Part shown: positions 24,701-36,700 of the stretch, in pieces
How the letters are laid out: each line of letters opens with the position of its first letter
Numbering within the stretch: the first letter of the stretch is position 1
NCBI GenBank assembly: GCA_963969495.1
Contig: OZ018329.1
Coordinates: 73,497,452 to 73,561,451 of the forward strand
Length of the DNA: 64,000 nucleotides
Reading direction: 5' to 3'
Source: Ceratothoa steindachneri
Lineage: Eukaryota > Arthropoda > Malacostraca > Isopoda > Cymothoidae
The notes under the pieces: generated by a model
What the model was told of the DNA's origin: nothing
The model's database searches: none
What the model saw: only the letters and a program-made list of their open reading frames with translations
Position numbers and translations under genes: made by a program

Positions 24701-27700
24701 CAATTGATGTAGGAATACCCATTCAGCTTTCTGGCCACCAACCTGAGGTACTCGTGATAGTCAGAGGAGTTGGACATTTTCGCCTTGGGCAATAGTTTGC
24801 CAGGGTACTCTTCTTTGCTTGGAGCTTATCTAGCAGTGAAGGCATCGTTCTTTTTTGTCAATGCTGTCAGTTAATTCCTGACCTAATAATTACAGGTCCT
24901 TTGATGCAGATGTGCATTTATTGAGTTGAGGAAAAAGTTCTTGCGGTTTTACCAAATTTATTCATTATCATTAACAATTTTAGAAAAACTTCATTTTTAA
25001 TTGATAACAATATACAATTTAATCAATAATGTATTTTCCGTTGTTATTTATGACTTCTTCCCAACGTCCAACTAGTTTTACGATGCCTCTGCAATAAAAA
25101 TCTTTGGATTTTGACTCAAAGAATTCGTCTAACCAGGTTCTTAATTACACATCAATAGTGAACAAAACGCCGTGCAAATTGTTGGAGAGCGATCGGAACA
25201 GATGGAAATCCGATGGAGCTAAGTCTGGGGAATATGGAAGAAGCGGCAGGATTTCCCAATTAAGCGTTTGGATGGCGTCTTTTTTCATATTGGCAATGTG
25301 TGGACGAGCATTGTCATGTTGCAGAAGGACTCCATAACGTCGATCAGGTTGCTTTTCACGAATAGCTTCGGCGAATTGATACATTTGTTGAACGTAGAGT
25401 TCTGCATTGACAATCTCGTTCGCAAGAAACTCTTAAAGAATGATGCCTTCACAATCCCACCACACACACACACAGCATCATCTTCCATGGATGAAGTCCT
25501 TGTTTTAATTGCAGAAGTGTTTTTTTTATTGGGGCTAAGCCATTGTTTTTGATGGTTCATGTTGACATAAACACACCACTTTTCGTCGCCATTGATGATG
25601 CGGTGAAGAAATCTGTCCTTATATCCATGAGTAGCCTTGTCACGAGCAAGCAAACCTGCGGCAATTGTGCAGCGTTGAAGTTTGTTGCTTTCGCTCAAAG
25701 CGTGTGGAACCCATGCACAGAGTTTTTGAACTTTCCCCATCAAATGAAAGTGATTCACTACAGTTTTCTGATCACACGCCAATTGTACAGCCAATTCTCT
25801 AGTTGATTGATGTGGATTTTCATGAAGAAGGTTGTTCAATCGATCTTCATCCAACTTAATGGGGTGACCAGAACGTTCTTCGTCATTAAGATTGAAATGA
25901 CCGTTTTTGAAACGTGAAAACCACCACTGAGGTGTCCTTTCCGATAAAGCACTTTCTCTGTACACAGTACAAATATCATGAAGAGCTTTGGCTGCGTTTG
26001 CATTGTTCCTGTCTTGATTGAAAATGAATAACAACAAGTGTCGAAAATGCGCCTATCTTTCAACTTGACATTCCATTTTGAGGGTACAGAACAAAAATTA
26101 AATTAACACAACTTTTAAATAAACTGCAATGACTTATTACTCAATTTCAAATGTAACCTAAGCAAAAGCCTAATAGTCTACACTGTTAAGAGACGTATTC
26201 TAACCTTTGCAAATTTTGCTCTCATTATTTATTATTATTTCTTAATATGTGCCCAAATCACGTTAACATAACTTAAATCAACACAACATTAAAAAAAACG
26301 TAAGAACTTATTCCTCAACCTAATATTATACAGGAAGTGGACTCCTAACCTAGTGTGATTTTGATATTTCACCCCTGTCAGTTTGAGCTCTTAAAAAAAA
26401 CAACAAAATCTTAACCCCTAGAATCCACCTTAATAAGCGAAGTGGATAATTGGATTCCTCTAGGGATTAGGATAAAATATTGTTTCTGAGTCACTCAGCA
26501 TCTGTCATTAATGTATCTTTTGGATAGGTACCGCTTGTGTACACTCCATTCAGACAAGAGTTGATTGCTTCTCTGATTCCACAATTTCTCGGAAACCACC
26601 CAAATGGAGCAAATGTCCTGAGTCACATTTGGCATATTCAGGTAAGACATCTTTACAAGTCTTTTGTACTTGTGGGAATTATTATATACTTTTGAACAGA
26701 GCAGTTTGGCTGCTTTTATCACTTAGAGGTTGATGGTTATTACTCTCACCTTTGGGAAACTTGTAACAAAATAAACTAAACATAAATTGCAGAAATCACC
26801 TTCACCAGAGACATAGTATAAAAAAATGGTTTAGTCTCCTCTTGTGTTGCTTTATTTTTTCATCCACAATCCCACTTAACTTGCATTATGATTACTGGTA
26901 ACACTTGCAGACAGCTTAATTAATGGTGGAAATTGGGTTATCGATTTGGTTTGTTGATTGTTTTGAAAAATAAAATTTTGCTCTATATCATTTTCCAGGT
27001 TTCCTATAAATTGAGAGGCACTTTGATCTCACTTGATGTTAACTAATGTAGCTCTGTTTTGTCCACAGAAAGACAATGCAACTGTGAGACAGATTGTGAT
27101 GGTTGCAATGGCTGATTGGTACATGGTTATGGAGAATGACCAGCCAAGGCTCTCCAAAATATTTGACATTGCTCAGGACTTGAAAGCACTCTCTCTTCTG
27201 CTCAATGCACAGAGATTCATCTTTGTCATTGATTTGGCCTGTCTTGCCTACCGAAGTAAGTCCAAATGGTGCATCAAAAAATTGGCTTTGTAAACATCAG
27301 AATCAACTTAATCATGATCACTCAGTGCCATTAAGCTCTCTCCCTCTCTCTCTCCATCCCACACTGTATCCCATAAATTCATCTTTCTGCCCCTGCATTT
27401 GCCTTATTATAATAACCAATGGACACCCTGTGCTATCACCCCCCCCCCCCCTCCTTGCCTGCAGCATTGTATCCAACTTATTCCTGTGCGCCCTGGGAAT
27501 TACAAGCTTCATCACTACTTCTATCCCAGTCAGGTTACTGTACTAGTGTTCAGGGTAGTGTGCTGTGGATTCTCTTGTGAATTTGACTGGTGGTTGTTTT
27601 GTTACAAGATGGTTAAAGGGATTGGGGTGATTGTGCTGTGTTGAGATCCTGGCTGCTCAGGCTGTAGATGTCTTGATCTTAGCATGCCCATTGCTACCTA

Positions 27701-30700
27701 GTATGTCTTATGCCTCAATATTTTTTTTTTAAAAAGCACCCTCTACTCCTGGCCCATCAAAGGCTATTAGCACAGTCATTTTCGTGCCTTTCTCTGGGTT
27801 CTAGCCCTGGTAGAGCTGACAGCACCAAGGGTTCACGCTCAGCCTCGGCCAAAACCAGGACTCTCCTGTATGACCATTTCTCCTATGGCGAAAAAGCCCG
27901 CGCCTTCCTGCAAGTTGATTTAAAAATCCATAAACTTTAGATTAGCCTTTTTTTCTGGATAGCGGAGGCCACCTGTCTTCCACACTGTGTGGCTTCCGCA
28001 AGTTCCACTATCTCATGTTCTGCTCCCACTGGAAAATTCTATCTGCAAGCCTTGCTTTATAGACATTACACCACAGTGTTTACTATCATGAGAAGAGGCC
28101 TATGATACCACATGGCGATACAGTTTCATTGAGACCTTCCACATGAAGGGGAAATGGGGTTGCCTACCATTTTCATATCTGAATTTTTATGAGATGGTCA
28201 ATTCTGTGTATAGGTGGAGGGAGCTTTTTTCAGATGACCTTTCAATCTCTTGGTGTGGCCCAGATGTCAACTCTGAAGGGTCGAGTCCAACTGGCATTGA
28301 ACCTCATCTCTCGCTATCCTTAAAGCACAATTTTCCTTTTTTCTTTGCCATGGCTAAAGTGGTAATGTCACCTCCACAGCTCCACCTTTACCCAGGCTTG
28401 TTCCTGAACAGGGTTTGCCTGGAAATGGTGGATTTGCACAGTTTCCTTAGTTTTGTTTTTGACCTACGCTCCCCTGGCAGCCAATATTCAAGGCGTTAGG
28501 GCCTTTGCACTGGTGGTGCCATGGAAACTTTTCATTCTGTGGTGCTCAGCACATTGGATACTAATAAGGCTGCCGCTTTGTTATTGAGCTCATTCATTCC
28601 CACCTTGCTTGATTCTGGATTATAGTTTTATGCAACCGAGTGTAAACTGCAGAAGGTAGACACTCTACTACACCAGTCTTTGCCTTCCCTGTTGATGCTG
28701 AGGTGATGCCACTTGCTCTGCACCGTGTTCATTGCATTATGTGCTTGCGCATGCTAGCACATCTCCCTCATTTGCTAATATCTTATCACATACCCGGTTA
28801 ATCTCTACTGCATCTATGCTCCAGAGACTACAGTCATATGTTAAGCCTATTTTAGACCTAGGAAACTTCCAGAGCTTGTTGTAACACTCGGATTGGTGGC
28901 ACTACTGGTTCTACCTAGGATGCCATCCTGTAAGGTATCACCTTTTACTATTTGTCACCACGCCTCTGCTCCCAAAGCTTCTACAACCCTCAGACTATTG
29001 CGTTTGGGCATTTTTGAGCATATATTTTCACACTTGAACTGTGCCAGTGTACATGGATCGCTTGTTCTAAGAGCGTGTTGGCTTCCAGACGCGCATCTAG
29101 CATCACTTCACTGCAGGCCCTTTCCTAGACTTCAAGGTCTTTAAAAGTGCTATATAAAACCTATTATATTAGTATTACTGCTGAGCTGGTTTCGATACAC
29201 TGCTTGGTATGTTAGATAATGCTGTATACCTTATTGTGATCTTTAGCTACTCGCAAAGTCCCAGAGTCCTCTTGGGGCATTGGGATCTTCACTTTCCATG
29301 ATTTCCCTATCTGTGATGTCTCAGTTGCTGTTAGCTGGGTGGATGTTGAGATTATTTTCTGTTGGGTTCCTGAACATGTCCAGATTGTAGGGAATGGGTG
29401 TTTCGATGAGGTGGCTAAAGAGTCTGCTACGATGGAGCAACCAAACCAGCATTTAGCTCTTCCTCACCTCACACTGACTACATCGCAGGAATCAGGTTAG
29501 CCCTCCCAGTTCCCTAGCAAAGATGATGGGAGATGGCCAATGGGACCCTAAAGATGAGTAACATTCTACGACTGTCCCCTGGGCATACTCTCCAATGGTT
29601 ATACTCGTGGGATGCGCCACCTTTTGATAAGATCATTGCTCTGCACCTCCCACCTGTGTAGCTCCCAGTGCCCTCTCGTTTGGCACTTTCTTTTGGGCGG
29701 TTCTTTGCGCACCTTGACTGTCCTGGTACCAGCGTGATCGCTACTACTTGTTTCTAGTGCTCTTCACTGACTGACTCCTTGGATGTCCACCTTACTTGGC
29801 TTTCTTGGTGTTGGGCGCTTGCTCTTGCACTGGAGGGAGGCAGGTCTTACCTCTGATTTCGGAGCATGCATTCCTTTGCCTTGATTGGTTTGTTTGAGAG
29901 TAAGATTATGGTATGGAACAATGAGGAATGATCTCTAGTGGTGAGAGCAGTGCAGCTGGATAATTGTAGGAGAATGCTTGGTGTCCAAAAAGTCGATAGA
30001 GACTGGGGACAAGATGTTTATGGTGTGGATGAGGTTGTGACAGTCATCTGAGGTGGTTTAGGCATGTAAGAAGAGTAGATTTAAATATAGTTGTAAAGAG
30101 AATATACTATAGACTAAGAGTGTGCCTTTTGCCTAGGGATGAACCCTCCTCTGAGATGCTGCCACACAAATTACCTCATCACTATCAAGGTCCAATTTTG
30201 CTGGCAAAAAATGATGGATGGTTAATGGAATTGTAGTGGGCAGTTCCAGTGATGTTGATGTGCACCAACCCCACTGTGGAAAGGGTGTTTATCAAGTTCA
30301 TTTGCTCAATTTTCTTCACATTTTGACATTTCCGATCATGTTTTTAATGTTTACATATAGGTAAATTTTTGTGCTACTTAATAGTAAAAGATCATTCATT
30401 GGGTGTTGCTGTGGTGATGCCCTTGTTCGCTGTCGCCAGGGTGAGCTCTTAAAATTAAAAAGTCCTTGAATTTATATCTCTGCATTCATTACAGTACAGG
30501 GACAAGTTCAAGAGTTGTGTTGCACATTTATCCTTTCCCTAGCTTTCCTCAACGGTGGCCAGAGTCATCCCGGGTTAAACCTTGTACTTTGAGGGGCAGC
30601 ACACCCCCTCTTTGTTCACTCCCTCCACAGACTCGGAACTAATTTGAGATTACCAGAGCTTTATTGACAACTTTTTTTTACAAGTCTTTTTTGCCCAGCT

Positions 30701-33700
30701 GCTAATTTTGCTGGTTCATTGTCAAGTAGGTTTTGTCCATCCATTCATCCCTGTTTGGTTCCTTAGAGGTGATTGGGGGGATGGTTCAGACCTCTCTTTG
30801 GCTCCATTCTTTTGAAATGTCCTCATTATTCCCACCTTTTCTTTTTCTCCTGCCCTCACCCCCCTGTCCCCTTCTCTTTTAATGTAGCCCCTGGTGATGT
30901 CATGTGTAGCATGGGAAACCTTGCTGCAGCTGACTTCTGGAGGATTGTTCCCTTCCATGCTCCAACACAAGTTTGCTTTCCTAGTCCCATTGCCTATAAT
31001 AGGATCTGTGACTGTCTTCCACACATTTTCACTTCCTCTATGGGCTAGAGTTAGCAGAGTTGAAACCCCCTTCTAATTATAGCTAAATTAAGCCATATTG
31101 GATGTAGTTAGTCAAAGAATGGAGTCCTATTTCAATTCAGCTTCGCAGCGGCTGCCATAGATACCCATTCAATCATGCCCACTCGCTGAATGCTCTGCCA
31201 TTTGATGGAGTGCTCCCCTGCACCATATTGTTGAATCCTACAGATCCCCCATCCCATTCTACTTCAGTTCCTCAGTCTGGATGATCTTCCTGTGTGTTAG
31301 GTGTCCAGGTACTGGGATGAGCGGGGTCGCTCCTCCCCTTCCCTCGTACTTAGGATTGGTTCATGCACTGGTGTTTTACAGGTTTGGGAGAAGATGGTCC
31401 TCTATTGTATATAATTTTTTGAGGTTCTTGTTGTGTGATCAGACCTCAGAGGGAGTGAGTCTTTTTTTCCTGGTTGTTTATTTTACCTTTTTTTAATATT
31501 TTGTTTATTCATATGCTAAGGTGAAATGTAATTTCCCCACCTTCTGTCCTTGCTGGCCATCGCCAGCTGATTTCCTAAGGGGGGGGGGATTAGGTACCTC
31601 TTGTTCGGATCTCACGTTAAACTAAGTCCCCACTAAAAAAAAAGAAAAGATCTTAAATGTGTGCAGATCAGTGGTAAATCCCTTGCCACTTTTAAAAAAA
31701 ATTCTATCTTTCACACTTTACAGATCACTCTTAATAACATTCTGTTGGAGATGATCTTATCAGTATTTCATGGTGAATTCTGTCATTATTATTATTTGAC
31801 TTGGCACACTAATTACCCCTTTTGTGTAGCAATACTTTCCTCCACTCATCTTCATTTCCCATAACTTCACTGTCTTTTACTCTGAGCATCTTATCCCCTA
31901 CTGCAGAAAATGTTAACTTTTATTTAGTCATTTTTATCTGCTTTTTTACTCTCAAATTTCAGGAGAATATTTGAATTTGGAAAAGTGGTTGACAGGGAAA
32001 ATTCGTGATCATGGCGAAGGTTTTGTGACCGCTTGCGTTACCTTTTTGCAAAAGCGATGTCCTCAGCTGTTTGGGGGAAAGGAAGACCTCTTGCCAAAGT
32101 CAACTCAACTCCCGCATGAAACTGTCTCAACCATGCTTGCTTGCCTCCAGTCATGTGCAATGTAAGGCAGGCCTTGTATTTGTGCCTTCTTGTTATGTTA
32201 TCTCTAAAATAGACTTTCTGTGGTGTCGGTTACACCAGTGCCGGTGACCAACTTTATGCATAGGATTTCATATACACTAGCGCCCATAGTATAAGGGTCA
32301 CTAAGAACAAGTGTATTTATTATAGAAGTTTAACAAAACATTTAAACGTTATATTATACACATAATTAGATATATCTAATATCTATCTTTCATGAAAATT
32401 TCAAGTGAATGGATTAAGTATTTCCTAAGTTATGATGAAATAAACCAACTATCTTCCAAATTGCAGCATCCAAAAGTTAATGGTCACTTAGAAAAATGAT
32501 CTAAAATGGAACAAGAACAAAAAGAAACCCTTACTATTAATACTTTGTGAACATCCCTTTACTAGCAATGACCTCCTGACATCTGTTACCACAGGACAGG
32601 ACTGAATTAATTTCTTACAAAAAATGATGGGGTAATATTGTTTCCATTCGTTTTTCAATAATTCCGTGTTCATCTTCGTTCTTTGGATTTCTCCTTCGCG
32701 CCCCATCTCAAATAATCTTCCAAACGTTTTCTATAGGGTTGAGATTGGGACTTTGAGGTGGCCAGTCCATGAGATCAACCCCTTTATCACTTCCCCCCCA
32801 AAAAAATCTTTGACTCTCTTCACAGTGTGGCAGGGCGTTGTCCTGCACGAAGATCGGAGGTTGAACTGACGAGGATCAGAGATGTGGAAGGGCATGCTGT
32901 CTAAGAATCTGCTTGTAGATTTCAGCATTGACATTCCCTTGTAGGCGAATAAGTGGACCAGGACCAGCAGCAGAGATCACCCCATACCATTGCACTGCCT
33001 CTTCCATATTTCACTGTCTTCTTAACACATGCACAAGATAACCTTTCGCCACATCTTCATCGGACATACATCCTGCCATCGGAACTAATCGCATTAAAGT
33101 TCGATTCATCGCTAAAATGAATCTGTGCAAACGACATGTTCGGGATTGTAACGAAGACGGGCTCTTTGTTCTTGGAGATCAGAGGTTTCTTTGCTGGTGC
33201 CCAAGCAAGCAACTCAGAACCTCGTAAGCTCTGAGAAACTTTTGCCCGATACGTTGACATCGGAGATGGAGCTGAACTCCCGGGATATCTCAGCAGCACT
33301 CTTAAACTTATCCTTCAGTGACATTCTAACTATAATACGATCCTGTCTTGGTGATGTTTTACGAGCTCTTACCGGTTTGGGGTTTAGCATCTGTCGATCC
33401 TGATGACTTGAAATGAGCTACAATTCGTTGCACAACGTTTCTAGACCTTCCTACAGTAATTGCCATCACATAATTTGATTGCCCTCTTGGTGAAGGCACA
33501 CGATCCTTTGTTTTTCATCACAGGACAACGATCCTCTCTCACAAGCCACCATGTTGACAGTTGAATGTTCCAATAATGTATGATCATAAGAACTAACTGT
33601 AAGACGATCAACAGCCTTCTAAACACAAATACCTCGGTTGGTAGTTAATTTTTTGTAAGTGATCCTTAACTTTTGGTTAGCTACTACCTTCACGATGCAG

Positions 33701-36700
33701 TGGTGGCTAACTATATGCATTGTGAAGGTAGCTAACTATGCCTATAGTAACCGCATACCATCTGTCTATATTGGTTTGAACTGATAAATGCCTAAATGTT
33801 AGAATTTTTACTACAATTTTATTTTCAATCCTCGTTAATGTATGAAGCGAGAGAGAGATTGTGTGATGTAATCGGCTTCTTCGGTAGCGCAGTATTTTTG
33901 ATGGTAGTAATCTCATACTTCTCTTAATTCTTAACTCAATCAAGGGTGTGTTGTTTTGATCCATGGAGCGTTCAAAACGATCATGTGTTACTTGCCTATT
34001 TATCCCTGGGTGCTATTTTCTCACATCTGGCAACTTTGCAGTCTTGTGGTCTCTCTTTCTCTCATAGAGGACCAAGGGGATGAATGGCTGTGGTCCATAA
34101 ATCCTGCCACACGCAATGGATTAGCGCTCCACACTAACCGACCTTGTCCTTCTCACTCTAAGACGAGAGCATTGGGACCTTAGGAGCTGAAAAAAGGGGG
34201 GGAAATTACCCCCGCTCGCTTTCTCAAAGGTGTTTCATATCCTCCCCCCACACATACATTTCTCTCATATATACTCGTACCTGTGTTCGTCTCCAGCTCT
34301 GCTTTTATGGGCACATCAAATGGCCTTAACTGTTTATATCACTAAAAAATCTCCTGTTCTCCTAATATCTTGGGGGAGGGGGGTAAAAAATCACTCTTCT
34401 GCTAAACAGGGAGTCTGACACTGCTTCCAGGCAGCTTTGTCCTCCATCCATCACTGAAACCTGAAACAAATGGTGGGCACAGGTGAGTTGAGGCGAATAG
34501 AAAACAAAACCACCACTACCATGATGTGAGGTTGCTACCTAATTATGGTGTCATTTAGTTTTTGTACGCGTTGGCCTTCTCCATTGTATTTAGTTGTTAG
34601 TGTTTACTCCATTTTTTCCATCTCATCCTCTATTACAAAATATTGATACGTGGCTCATTAAAAATGCAACCCTACATACCCTTGCTTTTGTTGGTCCTAG
34701 AGTCCTATTTGCATTCCGGGTAAGTGGGAGGTGGTCCAAGCCTGTTGTTTGGCTATCGTTGATATCTTAGCAATTTTGTGTTTCCCATATAGGGACTTCA
34801 ACCCTCTGCCGCTGATTATGTATGGTACTTGTTCTAGAGTGAGTGGCAGGATTGCACTGATTTTTAAGTGTGGACTGTTACAAAGTCAGTTGACCATTAT
34901 CCAACCCTGAAGTCTCTTTGCTGCCTACAAATTGGCCATATGTCTGATTTATCATTATTTAACCTGCAGTCTTGACCCCTTCATCATTCCAAAGTGCCCT
35001 TACTGCACTGGCAGTGGGCACGTTCGCAGCCATACTAGTTGAGTGTCACACCCTTAGGCCTCATATCCCCCACACTTTTATCATGTGCCCTTATAACTTT
35101 TGGCAGTGTCTTTCTCTGCTTCATCTCTTGGTTTTATATGTGGCAGTCTTATGCTTTTTTTAATTTTACCAAGTTTGAATTTTTTAAGTTGTAAGGTGGT
35201 TATGTGATGCTTTTTATGTCTTGACTGATGCCTGTGCAAGTCCATTGGAACTGGGTGGCTGCCTCAAAGATTTCCTAAATTCACTTCTCTCAAAGTTGAA
35301 AACTCTCACATTAATTTCCAACTCTGTGTACTTGAAAATCAATCCCCAAACTCCCCACCTGGCATAGAACATCCAAAACTTCATTCAACTTCAAACCAGT
35401 CACACTAGTCTGGTCAGGACACCACCTTTCCCTGCAGGAATACATGTATAAATTTAACCCCAGCAGTCTGACACCCCCTTCCCCCTACCATTCATAAGAG
35501 TAGGACCTCGGGGATCAATCAATTTGCTGCCAGGCTTAGTGACAAGACTGATGCTGAGTTTGCCCTCCATGAATATAATATGCTTTATAACAAGCTTGAT
35601 ATTATAGCCCTTGACTAGAGATGCCTCACCCATGTTTGCCATCACCTTTGAAGCCATCAACTATGAAATGGCAAGTGTGCCCATGGGTCACAAATGGGCA
35701 CATTTGGAAGAGTAAGGGTAGCCTCTTTCTATCTACCTACTATTTTCCATCCTCTGGCATTGACAAGGTGATTTAGTTCAGAGAATTCCTCCATGATTTC
35801 TTACCCACACCACTCATTTTCTGTTCTGCCTTTTCCAATTGCTTTTCATAGGAAATGGTTTCCTTCATTCGATTACTAGATATTTGCTTTAATTTTAAAT
35901 ATAGAAAGCTGGATAGAGCCTACATGGTATAAAGCAATCAGAGGAGCTCAATTTTGGGGTTCACACCTTCACTATCTGGGCTAGGTCACTTTTTACATGT
36001 CAAAAATTCTACGAGTATTCTCCCTACTTCCCATATGGCACTCCATCAGTTTAAAGGTCAATTGTGCATTTAAAAAATGATGGGGTACATTTGGACTTTA
36101 TTGGGTATAAAGGAGTGGGTAGTTTTAGTGGCTTTGTAGTACAACCCTATTTCATGAGGCTGCAGCGATTAAGTCCAAACCACCCATATACTTATATTTA
36201 AGAGCCCAAGTAACTTGAGAACCTTAAAAAAAAACAACAGCAAGCTAAACACCTAAGTCACTTTCTCTCAATTATTCTGACTTATGACCTTACGACCTTC
36301 AACAGTTTCAACAAGTGGGTCAATCCGACCCATAGTTAGTTTTCTTTTAATAATTCTTGAACTAACCTTGGGAAGACATTGTCAATTATATCATTTGAAA
36401 GAGAATTAAAAAAGTAAAATGGTTACCATCCGACAGACTAACTGACATACTAACTTATAGTGTTGTGTGCACGCAACTAAAAAGTTATGAATTTATGCTT
36501 CTATTCAAACCACAAGTTTTAATGACTTGATATATTTTTCAGAAATCTACCTCAGGATCTTGCTGATGCCATAATAACCATGGCCCAGAATTGTACTCTT
36601 CTGAACAGACAAAGACAGGTTGGTTCAGTAAGTATCTAATGAATACTTGTTCCCTTTCTTCCCACTTGCTTTGGTAGGATCCAATAAGGAACTGACAATA

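Noticed and set aside
25104..25806. Plus-strand open frames of 77-94 codons
   Set aside because: They are the opposite strand of the mariner transposase pseudogene.
30722..31076. Overlapping open frames on both strands (100, 91 and 60 codons)
   Set aside because: No domain, and the composition is that of a C/T-rich intron; considered fortuitous.
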